Assembly (NCBI GenBank): GCA_946886275.1
Contig: CAMPIH010000037.1
Location: forward strand, 1-15,602
DNA: 15,602 bases
Direction: 5' to 3'
Source: an uncultured Sphingosinicella sp.
GTDB taxonomy: Bacteria; Pseudomonadota; Alphaproteobacteria; Sphingomonadales; Sphingomonadaceae
Below the pieces are notes generated by a model. That model searched no databases. It saw nothing but the letters and a program-made list of their open reading frames with translations, and was not told where the DNA came from. A program made the position numbers and the translations under genes. This document shows, piece after piece, positions 1-7,770 of this stretch. The first letter of the stretch is position 1. Each line of letters starts with the position of its first letter.

Positions 1-392
1 GTCCGGCTGGCAAGGCAGGCGGGCACGTCGGCGCCGAGCTGGGCGGCGATCCCCTCCTCACCCCCTTGTCCAAGCAGCCGAAGGGTCGCCGCCGCGTCGG
101 CCGAGCCGCCGCCGATCCCGGCCGCCACCGGCAGGCGCTTGTCCAGCCTGAGCGCTGCCGTCGCGCCGACCGCTCGGGCCGCGCGAAGCACGAGGTTGTC
201 GCTGTCGTCGCCCAGCTGCGTGGCGAAGCGCCCGCCAATCTCGAGGCTCAGGCGATCGCTCGGCTCGGCGCTCAACACGTCGCCCTCCTCGCAAAAGGCG
301 AAGATCGTCTCGATCCGGTGGTAGCCGTCGGGCAGGCGCTCGCGAACATGGAGCGCCAGGTTGATCTTCGCGTAGGCGGTTTCGCGCTTCAC
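1..392 (-). CDS. ispE: 4-diphosphocytidyl-2-C-methyl-D-erythritol kinase, C-terminus cut by window edge
   Basis: IspE is the cytosolic ATP-dependent GHMP kinase that phosphorylates CDP-methylerythritol in the MEP pathway to isoprenoid precursors. 130 residues are visible, roughly half of the usual length of about 280. The N-terminus reads [11 protein letters not shown], with the expected catalytic Lys at residue 9, followed by PDGYHRIET. The glycine-rich ATP-binding loop [15 protein letters not shown] lies at residues 87-101, and the catalytic Asp is in GADVPA at residue 122. I chose a GTG start at 392 because the AKINL block begins six residues later and GAGG lies about nine bases upstream. 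The gene is 58 bases downstream of the TPR protein gene on the same strand and is probably transcribed with it. The family call is firm; only the start codon is open. Confidence 0.95.
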   Translation of the reverse strand, partial: MKRETAYAKINLALHVRERLPDGYHRIETIFAFCEEGDVLSAEPSDRLSLEIGGRFATQLGDDSDNLVLRAARAVGATAALRLDKRLPVAAGIGGGSADAAATLRLLGQGGEEGIAAQLGADVPACLASR

Positions 393-450
393 GCCGGGCC
401 TCGATCGTCGTTCGCCCTGAGCCTGCCGAGCACGAACGGAGCCGGTTTGA

Positions 451-2160
451 TCACCGCGCGGCGATCTGAGGTCCCGTTCGGATCTTCGCGTTCAATCGCT
501 CGGCATCCTCGTCCTCGGCATAGACGAGCGCCGCTCGCCAGGCGAAGCGCGCCTCGTGGCGGCGGCCGGCGGCGAAATAGGCGTCGCCCAGATGCTCGTT
601 TATCTCGACGTCGGCAGGCTCGCCCCGGGCCGCCAGCTCGAGCAGCTGGATCGCTTCGGGAAGCTGGCCCTTCAGGTAAAGCGCCCAGCCCAGGGAATCG
701 GTGATCGCGGCGCTGTCCGGCGCCAGCCGATGCGCTTCGCGCACCAGCCGCTCGGCCTCGACGAGATTCTCGCCGCGCTCGAGCTGGGCATAGCCGAGAT
801 AGTTGAGCACCAAAGGCTGCTCCGGCGCCAGCCGATAGGCCTCCTGAAGCGCCGCCTTCGCCTCCGGCCACTGGTCGGCCTGGTCATGGGCGCTCCCACG
901 CATCAGCCACAACGCCCAGAGCTCCATCGACTCGTCCTGACCGCCATGAGCCTCGATCGCCCGTGCGAGAGCCTCTGCGGCTTCGGCCGGGCGGTCGGTG
1001 GCGAGCTGGACTTCGCCGAGCCTGACCCAATCCGACATCGAAGCAGCGGGGTCCTGAGTCGCCGCAACCGCCTGGGCAAGCGCTCGCTCGCCCTCCTCGG
1101 CCTGGACGAGCAAGCGGACTCGCAGGTCGCGCACCTGAGCGGCGAAGGGATCGTCGGCGGAGACCCGATCGAGCAAGGCCACCGCCTCGCGATCGCGGTC
1201 CCGGTCGGCGAGCAGCTCCGCGGCGATCATCCACGTTTCGCTATTGTCCGGGGCAAGCCAGGTCGCGATCCGGGTGAAGCTCAACGCCAGCGGAGTCAGG
1301 TTCTGCGAATGAAGGTCGAGCGACAGCCGGACGAGCAGTTCCGCCAGTCCCGCGGCGGGCGAGTCGATCGCGCCTTGAAGCCGCTTGCGTTCGACCAATG
1401 TGCGGGCCGCGGCCGTGGCCGGATCCTGGCCGTCGAGCAGCGCCAGCGCCGCCCGGCGATTGCGGCGCTCCGCCAGCGCGGCCGCGGCGGCGAAACGCAG
1501 CCGGGTCGAACGGGCACCGGCGGAGGAGAGTCCGGCGATGATCCGCTGGGGATCCTCGATCCTTCCCCTCGCGATTCCGAGCAGGATCCGGTGCTCAGCG
1601 GCGTAGGAGGCGGCGGCGCCTTCCAGCCCCTGCTCCGGCAGGAAGGAGAAGGGATCGCCGCGGCGGGAGCCATGGGCCCGCCAGGCGCGAAGCACCGGCA
1701 CCGCGAAGGCGAACAATTGCTCCTGCTCGATCAGGCCGATCTGCTGATCTGCCCGGGCCCAGTCGCGGCTCCGGAACGCGTCGGCGAGAAGCAGGAACCG
1801 GACGTCGGGCTGAAGCGCGTTGCGCCGCTCCAGCGCCCGGGCCGCTGCCAGCGCAAGGTCCCAGTCTCCGGCCGCGACCGCGTGGCTCAGCGCCTGGGCG
1901 GCGACCAGCTCATTGTCCGGCTCGCTGGCGAGGATCGCGGCGAAGGCGGCGCTCGCCTGCTCGACGGCGCCGGCTGAGGCGGCGGCGCGCGCCTGAACAT
2001 AATTGGCAAGCGGCGACGCCTCCTCGGCGGAAGCGGCGGACGGGAGCGCCAGCGCAGCGACGGCGATGCTCGCCGCCCTCGCCCATCCGGGAACGCCTTT
2101 CCGACTCGGTCGGAAATCGGCGGATCGACGTGCTGGGGCGACATCCATGTTTCTGCTCAT
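451..2160 (-). CDS. Exported tetratricopeptide repeat protein
   Basis: This 569-residue protein is probably exported to the periplasm and acts as a protein-interaction scaffold; its partner is unknown. The N-terminus has a basic stretch, then a hydrophobic segment (about residues 27-42, [11 protein letters not shown]), and a likely cleavage site after ASA at residue 45. The rest is Ala/Leu/Glu-rich helical repeat. The clearest TPR units are near the C-terminus (about residues 445-545), for example [26 protein letters not shown] and [15 protein letters not shown]. The reading frame stays open to 2427, but that extension covers the end of the ETF-QO gene and lacks protein-like sequence before the signal peptide. 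The start could be the ATG at 2160 or at 2148; neither has a strong ribosome site. The gene lies between ETF-QO (67-base gap) and ispE (58-base gap), suggesting one operon. Confidence 0.85.
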   Translation of the reverse strand: MSRNMDVAPARRSADFRPSRKGVPGWARAASIAVAALALPSAASAEEASPLANYVQARAAASAGAVEQASAAFAAILASEPDNELVAAQALSHAVAAGDWDLALAAARALERRNALQPDVRFLLLADAFRSRDWARADQQIGLIEQEQLFAFAVPVLRAWRAHGSRRGDPFSFLPEQGLEGAAASYAAEHRILLGIARGRIEDPQRIIAGLSSAGARSTRLRFAAAAALAERRNRRAALALLDGQDPATAAARTLVERKRLQGAIDSPAAGLAELLVRLSLDLHSQNLTPLALSFTRIATWLAPDNSETWMIAAELLADRDRDREAVALLDRVSADDPFAAQVRDLRVRLLVQAEEGERALAQAVAATQDPAASMSDWVRLGEVQLATDRPAEAAEALARAIEAHGGQDESMELWALWLMRGSAHDQADQWPEAKAALQEAYRLAPEQPLVLNYLGYAQLERGENLVEAERLVREAHRLAPDSAAITDSLGWALYLKGQLPEAIQLLELAARGEPADVEINEHLGDAYFAAGRRHEARFAWRAALVYAEDEDAERLNAKIRTGPQIAAR

Positions 2161-2181
2161 CTCGTTCGATAGGGTATGAGC

Positions 2182-2195
2182 CCCGCGCTTGCGGG
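2182..2195 (-). terminator. Small GC hairpin between ETF-QO and TPR genes
   Basis: CCCGC and GCGGG form a five-base-pair stem with a four-base loop just after the ETF-QO stop codon. No T-run follows on the minus strand, so it is more likely an attenuating or mRNA-stabilising hairpin, or chance in GC-rich DNA, than a true terminator. Confidence 0.2.
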
Positions 2196-2227
2196 AGCCG
2201 GCGGCCGACGGCCGTTCGCCGCCCGTT

Positions 2228-3877
2228 TCACATATTGGGATAATTGGGCCCTCCCCCGCCTTCGGGAACGACCCAGTTGATGTTCTGGGTAGGGTCCTTG
2301 ATGTCGCACGTCTTGCAGTGGACGCAATTCTGGGCGTTGATCTGAAGGCGGGTCCTACCCGCCTCCTCGACGAACTCGTAGACGCCCGCCGGACAGTAAC
2401 GCTGCTCCGGGCCGGCGTAGAGCGCAAGGTTGACCTCGGTGGGGATCGCCGAATCCTTCAGCGTCAGATGGATCGGCTGGTCCTCCTCGTGATTGGTGTT
2501 CGACAGGAACACCGAGGAGAGGCGGTCGAAGCTGACGATTCCGTCCGGCTTGGGATAGTCGATTCTCTGCGCGAGGTCCTGCCGCAACAAGGTCTTGCTG
2601 TCGGGATGGTGACGCATCGTGAACGGCAGCCCGATCTTGAGCTGGCGCATCCACATGTCGAGGCCGGCGAGGACGGTGCCGATCGTGCCGCCCCATTTGG
2701 CGACCATCGGCTCGACGTTGCGGACCTTCTTCAGCTCGTCGGCGACCCAGCTGGAATGGAGCGCTTTCTCGTAAGCGTCGAGCGTGTCGCCGCTTCGATC
2801 GGCGACGATCGCCTCGAAGGCGGCTTCGGCAGCGAGCATCCCCGATTTCATCGCCGTATGGCTGCCCTTGATCCGGGGCACGTTCACGAACCCTGCCGAA
2901 CAGCCGATCAAGGCCCCGCCGGGAAAGGCCAGCTTCGGTATCGCCTGGTAACCGCCTTCGTTGATCGCTCTCGCGCCGTAGGAGACACGGCGGCCGCCTT
3001 CGAGGAACTGGCGGATCGCCGGATGCTGCTTCCAGCGCTGGAATTCCTCAAAGGGCGAAAGAAACGGGTTCCGGTAGTTGAGGGCGACGACGAAGCCGAG
3101 GGCGACCTGGCCATTGTCCTGGTGATAGAGGAATCCGCCGCCCCAGCTGCCCTCGGCAAGCGGCCAGCCCTGGGTGTGGATGACCCGGCCGGGCTGATGC
3201 TTTTCCGGATCCACGTCCCACAATTCCTTGAGCCCGATGCCGTAGACCTGCGGCTGGCTTTCCCGGTCGAGCTCGAAGATCCGAACCAGCTCCTTGGTGA
3301 GATGGCCGCGGGCGCCTTCGGCAAGGAAGGTGTAGCGCCCGTGAAGCTCCATTCCGGGCTGATAATCGGGTCGATGGGTGCCGTCCCGCGCCACGCCCAT
3401 GTCGCCGGTCGCCACCCCCTTCACCGAGCCGTCCTCGTTGAACAGGATTTCGGCGGCGGCGAAGCCCGGGAAGATCTCTACTCCGAGCGCCTCGGCCTGC
3501 CCCGCCAGCCAGCGGCAAAGATTGCCGAGGCTCACGGTGTAGGTGCCCTTGTTGTTCATGAAGGGCGGCATGACGAAGTGAGGAAAATTATATTTCTTCT
3601 TCTCGCTCAGCACCCAATGCTCGTTGCGGGTGACCTTTACGGTGAGCGGGCTTCCAAGCGTCTTCCAGTCGGGCAGCAGCTCGTCCAGGGCGCGCGGATC
3701 GACGACCGCGCCCGACAGGATGTGAGCCCCGACCTCGGAGCCCTTCTCGAGGACGCAGACGCTGAGCTCGCGGCCTGCCTGCTGGGCCAGCTGCTTGAGG
3801 CGAATGGCCGCGGCGAGCCCAGCCGGTCCCGCTCCGACGATCACCACGTCGTAGGGCATCGACTCCCGCTCAACCAT
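2228..3877 (-). CDS. Electron transfer flavoprotein-ubiquinone oxidoreductase (ETF-QO)
   Basis: ETF-QO passes electrons from reduced electron transfer flavoprotein to ubiquinone at the inner membrane, linking fatty-acid and amino-acid oxidation to respiration. The 549 residues match the full length of the family. An FAD-binding GAGPAG motif lies at residues 15-20 after VVIV. HILSGAVVDPRAL and FPHFVMPPFMNNKGTY are typical family blocks. The C-terminal ferredoxin-like domain keeps all four 4Fe-4S cysteines: C495 in RYCPAGVYEF, and C518, C521 and C524 in CVHCKTC. The start ATG at 3877 has AGGAG eight bases upstream; a second ATG at 3859 (MPYDVVIVG) is possible. It is the first gene of the minus-strand run towards ispE. 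No etfA or etfB gene is in the window. Confidence in the function is very high. Confidence 0.97.
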   Translation of the reverse strand: MVERESMPYDVVIVGAGPAGLAAAIRLKQLAQQAGRELSVCVLEKGSEVGAHILSGAVVDPRALDELLPDWKTLGSPLTVKVTRNEHWVLSEKKKYNFPHFVMPPFMNNKGTYTVSLGNLCRWLAGQAEALGVEIFPGFAAAEILFNEDGSVKGVATGDMGVARDGTHRPDYQPGMELHGRYTFLAEGARGHLTKELVRIFELDRESQPQVYGIGLKELWDVDPEKHQPGRVIHTQGWPLAEGSWGGGFLYHQDNGQVALGFVVALNYRNPFLSPFEEFQRWKQHPAIRQFLEGGRRVSYGARAINEGGYQAIPKLAFPGGALIGCSAGFVNVPRIKGSHTAMKSGMLAAEAAFEAIVADRSGDTLDAYEKALHSSWVADELKKVRNVEPMVAKWGGTIGTVLAGLDMWMRQLKIGLPFTMRHHPDSKTLLRQDLAQRIDYPKPDGIVSFDRLSSVFLSNTNHEEDQPIHLTLKDSAIPTEVNLALYAGPEQRYCPAGVYEFVEEAGRTRLQINAQNCVHCKTCDIKDPTQNINWVVPEGGGGPNYPNM

Positions 3878-4001
3878 GTACCGGACTCCTGTCGTCGCAA
3901 ACCGCCAACGTCTGGCAGATAAACAGCGATAATAAGATTGACCAGCCCGCCGACCCCTGACTCAATGGCCGCGGGTAGAAGCGTTGGGGGGTCGGGACGA
4001 A
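3878..4001. promoter_or_regulatory. Divergent intergenic region between ETF-QO and the UDG-like gene
   Basis: These 124 bases must hold promoters for both directions. For the plus strand, TTGACC (3938-3943) and CTCAAT (3961-3966) are 17 bases apart, a weak sigma-70-like match. For the minus strand, an A/T-rich patch (TATTAT as read on that strand, 3929-3934) is a possible -10 element, without a good -35. A minus-strand AGGAG ribosome site precedes the ETF-QO start. The role of the region as a promoter follows from gene orientation; the exact elements are guesses. Confidence 0.35.
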
Positions 4002-4736
4002 ATGTCCTCGGATTGGGCGGCAAGCACGCTCAGATGGTGGTCCGATGCGGGAGTCGACATGATCGTCGGCGAGAGCCCGCGCGACTGGCTGAAACCCGCG
4101 TCTCCCATGACTGTCGAGCCTCCCAGGCCGGACGCGCCCGCGATCGCGGAACCACCGGCCGCGGAGCCGCTGCCGGAGAGCCTTGCAGAATTTCAGGCCT
4201 GGCTGATGACCAGCCAGCAGCTGCCCGGGGCGGCACCGTCGGCGCCGAGGCTCGGCCCCGCCGGCGACGGATCGTCCGGTCTGATGGTCCTTACGGACAT
4301 TCCGGCTGCCGATGATTTTGCCGCCGGAAAGCTCCTGTCGAGCGAAGGCTTGTTCGACAAGATGCTTGAACAGACTTCGAAGAAGATCGGAGTCGGGCTC
4401 GACCGGCAATCGGTCTACATCGCCTCGCTGTCACCGCTTCGTCCCCCTTCCGGAACCCTCGATGCGGCCGCGGCTCGCCGCTTCGCCGAAATCGCCCGCC
4501 ATCACATCTCTCTCGTGACACCCAGGGTGGTGCTTTTGCTCGGCGATGTCTGCGCAAGGAGCCTGGTCGGCGGAGCCGTCAGCCAGACCCGGTCGAAGTG
4601 GCACGAAATCGAGACGAACGGTGGCCGGATCAGGGCTTTGGTAACGATGAAGCCCGAACAATTGAACCTGCAGCCCAATCTGAAGAAGCTCGCCTGGGCC
4701 GACCTGCAGATGCTCGAGGAAGGATTGAAGGAATGA
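4002..4736 (+). CDS. Uracil-DNA glycosylase superfamily protein, divergent active site
   Basis: This 244-residue protein has the fold order of family 4-like uracil-DNA glycosylases, enzymes that remove uracil from DNA, but key motifs are altered. Residues 94-104 (LMVLTDIPAAD) stand where family 4 enzymes have a GEAPG-type motif. LSPLRPPSG (143-151) matches the KCRPP block. PRVVLLLGDVCARSLVG (174-190) matches the core strand and helix. The last motif, normally HPS or HPA, reads MKPEQL (216-221), with Lys replacing the expected His. The four cysteines that bind 4Fe-4S in family 4 are absent; the only Cys is 184. The N-terminus is Trp-rich, followed by a Pro/Ala linker. An ATG start at 4002 is preferred over an in-frame TTG at 3984. 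The stop overlaps the next start as ATGA, indicating translational coupling. It may be a weak or non-catalytic glycosylase. Confidence 0.8.
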   Translation: MSSDWAASTLRWWSDAGVDMIVGESPRDWLKPASPMTVEPPRPDAPAIAEPPAAEPLPESLAEFQAWLMTSQQLPGAAPSAPRLGPAGDGSSGLMVLTDIPAADDFAAGKLLSSEGLFDKMLEQTSKKIGVGLDRQSVYIASLSPLRPPSGTLDAAAARRFAEIARHHISLVTPRVVLLLGDVCARSLVGGAVSQTRSKWHEIETNGGRIRALVTMKPEQLNLQPNLKKLAWADLQMLEEGLKE

Positions 4737-6505
4737 AGAAGCTGCGCACGGGCGCCAGTGCGGCGGGCCTTCTCCTCTGCGCCGCGCCTTCGCTGGCCGC
4801 GGCAGCCGGCAACTCGGCCCAGGCCGAAGAACGGTCGGTGACGATCCCGGCCCAGCTCAGCGAGTCGCAGCGCGAAGCCTATCGTGCCATCTTCGCCGAT
4901 CTTCGTGCCGAGAACTGGGCCGGCGCGACGGCGCGCCTGGACGGCATGAGCGAAGGGCCGCTCCACCATGTCGCCCGGGCGATGCTCTACACCCTGCCCG
5001 GCTCGCCCCGAGTCGAGCTCGGCCCGCTGCTCGAGCTTCTCGATCGGGCGCCGGAACTGCCGCATTCGTCCGATCTGGCCCGCCTCGCGGTCGCTCGGGG
5101 GGCGACCTCGCTTCCGAACATGCCGGAGGTCCAGCGCCTCGCCGGCCTTGCCGGACAACCGCGGCGGGCGCGGCCGCGAAGCGTTCAGGGCGATCCGGTC
5201 GCCGACGCGCTCGAGCCGCTCATTCAGCCGCTGCTCGTCGCCGACCAGCCCTTTCAAGCGGAAAACCTCTTCAATGAGCAAGGCTTCGGTCTGAGCCCCG
5301 AGGCGCGGACCGCCTTCCAGCAAAGGATCGCGTGGGTCTATTTCCTCAACGGCAACGACCGCGAAGCGCTGAGGATGGCCAACCAGGCCCGGGCCGGGGT
5401 CACCGAATGGGCGGTGCACGGTGAGTGGGTCGCCGGCCTCGCCGCCTGGAGACTCGACGATTGCCGGGCGGCGGCGGAGCATTTCGACAATGTCGCCACC
5501 CGCTCGACCGACATCGAGCTGACCGCCGCCGGCCATTATTGGGCGGCGCGGGCCGACACCGCCTGCGGCCATCCCGAGCGGGTCCAGGCCCGGCTTCGAA
5601 ACGCCGCCCGGCTGACCGAGACCTTCTACGGCCTGATCGCCCAGAGCGCGCTCGGAATGCGCCAGCGCTCGGCCGATCTCGAGGCCTTCACCGCCGCCGA
5701 CTGGCGTGCCTTGGCCGATCTGCGCAACGTTCGCGCCGCGGTCGCCCTGGCCGAGATCGGGGAGAACGGCCTCGCGAGCGATCTTCTTCGTCACCAGGCA
5801 CGGATCGGCAGTTCGCGCGACCACGAGCCGCTCCTTCACCTCGCCGGGCGGCTCAATTTCACCGGCACCCAGATGTGGCTGGCGCATAACGGCCCGCGCG
5901 GCGCCCGAACCGAGACCCATGACCGCTACCCTGCGCCGAGCTGGCGGCCGCAGCGCGGCTGGCGGGTCGACCAGGCCCTCGTCTTCGCCCACGCCTTGCA
6001 GGAATCCAACTTTCGCCCAGACGCGGTCAGCGGGGCGGGCGCGCGCGGCCTGATGCAGGTCCGTCCCGGGACCGCCGGCGATCTCGTGCGCTGGGGCCGC
6101 ACCAGCGGCGACACCGGCCGCCTCAACGAGCCGGTCACCAATATCGAGTTCGGCCAGACCTATCTCGAATATCTGCGCGACCTGCCGAGCACCGGCGGCC
6201 TGCTGCCCAAGGTGATCGCGTCCTACAATGCGGGTCCGGCGCCGATCGAGCAGTGGAACAGCCGCTTCGACCAGAGCGATCCTCTGCTCTTCATCGAATC
6301 CATCCCTTATTGGGAGACTCGCGGCTACGTTCCGATCGTCCTTCGCAATTACTGGATCTACGAGCAGCAGTCGGCCGATCGGTCTTCGAGCCGGCGCGCG
6401 CTCGCCCAGGGATTGTGGCCGCGTTTCCCGGGCCTGAGCGGCGCAACCGCCGTTCGGATCCCGCCACGGCGCGCTCAAACCGCCTCGGCCGCCGCCGACG
6501 ATTGA
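4733..6505 (+). CDS. Periplasmic Slt-type lytic transglycosylase
   Basis: This 590-residue enzyme cleaves the MurNAc-GlcNAc bond of peptidoglycan, leaving 1,6-anhydro ends, for wall remodelling or recycling. A signal peptide occupies about residues 1-31 (hydrophobic AAGLLLCAAPSLAAAA, likely cut after AQA). The Cys at 16 is not in a convincing lipobox, so the protein is probably soluble. Residues 35-400 are an alpha-helical region resembling the U-shaped domain of Slt70. The catalytic SLT domain (about 405-560) has HALQESNF with the catalytic Glu at 424, GARGLMQV (436-443), NIEFGQTYLEYL and ASYNAGP (496-502), all intact. The start ATG at 4733 overlaps the upstream stop and follows a purine-rich GAGGAAGGATTGAAGGA. 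The frame is open back to 4598, but that part lies inside the UDG-like gene. The pairing with a DNA-repair-like gene has no obvious functional logic. Confidence 0.93.
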   Translation: MKKLRTGASAAGLLLCAAPSLAAAAGNSAQAEERSVTIPAQLSESQREAYRAIFADLRAENWAGATARLDGMSEGPLHHVARAMLYTLPGSPRVELGPLLELLDRAPELPHSSDLARLAVARGATSLPNMPEVQRLAGLAGQPRRARPRSVQGDPVADALEPLIQPLLVADQPFQAENLFNEQGFGLSPEARTAFQQRIAWVYFLNGNDREALRMANQARAGVTEWAVHGEWVAGLAAWRLDDCRAAAEHFDNVATRSTDIELTAAGHYWAARADTACGHPERVQARLRNAARLTETFYGLIAQSALGMRQRSADLEAFTAADWRALADLRNVRAAVALAEIGENGLASDLLRHQARIGSSRDHEPLLHLAGRLNFTGTQMWLAHNGPRGARTETHDRYPAPSWRPQRGWRVDQALVFAHALQESNFRPDAVSGAGARGLMQVRPGTAGDLVRWGRTSGDTGRLNEPVTNIEFGQTYLEYLRDLPSTGGLLPKVIASYNAGPAPIEQWNSRFDQSDPLLFIESIPYWETRGYVPIVLRNYWIYEQQSADRSSSRRALAQGLWPRFPGLSGATAVRIPPRRAQTASAAADD

Positions 6506-6555
6506 GATCGGCAGGCTCCGCGCCGAAGCGCATTTGACGAGGCAAGGCGGGACAG

Positions 6556-6593
6556 TCGCTCCAAGCGAGACCCCAGTCGCGGGCGCTTCCCGC
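6556..6593 (+). terminator. Two successive hairpins after the lytic transglycosylase gene
   Basis: TCGCT/AGCGA (6556-6568, loop of three) and GCGGG/CCCGC (6579-6593, loop of five) are perfect five-base-pair stems in the gap after the stop at 6505. No strong T-run follows. Together they could end transcription of the UDG-like/transglycosylase operon ahead of the next promoter. Confidence 0.3.
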
Positions 6594-6600
6594 TGACAGC

Positions 6601-6629
6601 TTGAGTTCGACCATCCATGGTGGTAGAAC
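6601..6629 (+). promoter_or_regulatory. Candidate sigma-70 promoter for the radical SAM/YcaQ pair
   Basis: TTGAGT (6601-6606) and TAGAAC (6624-6629) are separated by 17 bases, each matching four of six consensus bases. Transcription would start near 6636, about 43 bases before the GTG start at 6679. The -10 hexamer overlaps the LexA-like box, as expected for a repressor site. Confidence 0.4.
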
Positions 6630-6640
6630 ATAACATGAAC
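6626..6640. promoter_or_regulatory. LexA-like SOS box (GAAC-N7-GAAC)
   Basis: The sequence GAACATAACATGAAC is an exact GAAC-N7-GAAC direct repeat; on the minus strand it reads GTTC-N7-GTTC, the established LexA box of alphaproteobacteria. It covers the candidate -10 element and start point of the radical SAM/YcaQ pair, where a bound repressor would block transcription. The seven-base spacer is A/T-rich in an otherwise GC-rich region. Related AACAT units continue to about 6647. Function is inferred from the motif alone. Confidence 0.5.
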
Positions 6641-6678
6641 ATGAATGTCTCTGCCCCGACACATCTGGGACCTGTCCC

Positions 6679-7752
6679 GTGAGACCTGATGCCCGTTCCG
6701 GCCGCGGCGCCCCCGAGAACCGCACTCCGGACCGGTTCAACCTGCCGATCCGCGAGACGGACGGCGACTGGCTCGACGACCGCGACTCCATCGACGGCGA
6801 CCGGCCGGCGCTTCGAACCACGGTCACCGTCGAGCACCCGAAGTCCATCATTACCTACAACCGCTCGCTCGACATCGGCTTCGACCGGTCGATCAACGCC
6901 TATCGCGGTTGTGAGCATGGTTGCATCTATTGCTTCGCCAGGCCCACCCATGCGTATCACGATCTCTCGCCAGGCCTCGATTTCGAGACTCGCCTTTTCG
7001 CCAATCCCGACGCAGCGAAGCTTCTCCGCGCCGAGCTCGGCCGGCCCGGCTATGTCGTCAGGCCGATCGCGCTGGGCACCAACACCGATCCCTATCAGCC
7101 GATCGAAGGCCGATGGCGGATCACCCGCAGCATATTGGAAGTGCTCGCCGAGACCCGGCATCCGGTGACGATCACGACCAAGTCGGACCGGGTGCTCCGC
7201 GACATCGACCTGCTCGAGCCGATGGGCCACGATCGGCTCGCGAGCGTGGCGCTGTCCATCACCTCCCTCACCTCCGAAATCTCGCGGACGCTGGAGCCGC
7301 GCGCCCCGGCGGCCCGCAAACGGCTCGCCGCCGTCACGAGACTCGCCGAGGCGGGCATCCCGACCACGGTGGCGATCGCCCCGGTCGTTCCGGGCATCAC
7401 CGACCACGAGCTGGAGGCGCTGGTCGAAGCGGCGGCCGAAGCGGGCGCGGGCGCCGTCTTCTATTTGCCGGTGCGGCTGCCCTGGGAAGTCGCGCCCTTG
7501 TTCAGGGCCTGGCTCGACGAGCATTTCCCGGATCGCGCCGCGAAGGTAATGGCGATCATCCGCGACATGCGCGGCGGCAAGGACAATGACCCCAACTGGT
7601 TCACCCGAATGCAGGGCTTCGGTGCCTGGGCAGATCTGCTTCGGATCCGTTTCGAGCGGGCGAAACGCACCCATGGCTTTGGCAGCGATCGGCAGAGGCT
7701 ACGAACCGACCTGTTCGAGCCGCCCCAGGGGCCGCAGCTGAGGCTGTTATGA
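6679..7752 (+). CDS. PA0069-family radical SAM protein (SplB-like)
   Basis: This is a 357-residue radical SAM protein of the PA0069 group, related to spore photoproduct lyase; its reaction is not established. The N-terminal 45 residues are charged (RGAPENRTPDRF, then an acidic stretch). The core starts at TTVTVEHPKSIITYN. The 4Fe-4S CxxxCxxC motif is C78, C82 and C85 in RGCEHGCIYCFARPTHAY. Further family features are LGTNTDPYQPIE, TKSDRVLRDIDLL and a C-terminal MRGGKDNDPNWFTRMQG block. The start is a GTG at 6679 with GGGA about nine bases upstream; nearby ATGs at 6635, 6641 and 6645 are out of frame. The YcaQ-type glycosylase gene follows after 18 bases, so the two are probably one operon. 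The promoter carries a LexA-like box, hinting at a role in the DNA damage response. Confidence 0.92.
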   Translation: MRPDARSGRGAPENRTPDRFNLPIRETDGDWLDDRDSIDGDRPALRTTVTVEHPKSIITYNRSLDIGFDRSINAYRGCEHGCIYCFARPTHAYHDLSPGLDFETRLFANPDAAKLLRAELGRPGYVVRPIALGTNTDPYQPIEGRWRITRSILEVLAETRHPVTITTKSDRVLRDIDLLEPMGHDRLASVALSITSLTSEISRTLEPRAPAARKRLAAVTRLAEAGIPTTVAIAPVVPGITDHELEALVEAAAEAGAGAVFYLPVRLPWEVAPLFRAWLDEHFPDRAAKVMAIIRDMRGGKDNDPNWFTRMQGFGAWADLLRIRFERAKRTHGFGSDRQRLRTDLFEPPQGPQLRLL

Positions 7753-7770
7753 GATCTTCGAAATCGGCTC

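Noticed and set aside
2161..2427. N-terminal extension of the TPR protein to 2427
   Set aside because: The extra 89 codons lie mostly inside the ETF-QO 3' end, look non-protein-like, and would bury the signal peptide.
2189..3922. Long plus-strand open frame (577 codons) opposite ETF-QO
   Set aside because: It is the antisense of a clear full-length ETF-QO, has no recognisable motifs, and reflects the scarcity of stop codons in GC-rich DNA.
4766..4783. Possible lipoprotein box around Cys16 of the lytic transglycosylase
   Set aside because: The residue before Cys is Leu, not Gly, Ala or Ser, and the hydrophobic run continues past it to a normal cleavage site.
4502..6664. 720-codon minus-strand open frame opposite the UDG-like and transglycosylase genes
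   Set aside because: It spans two well-supported genes on the other strand and shows no domain features.
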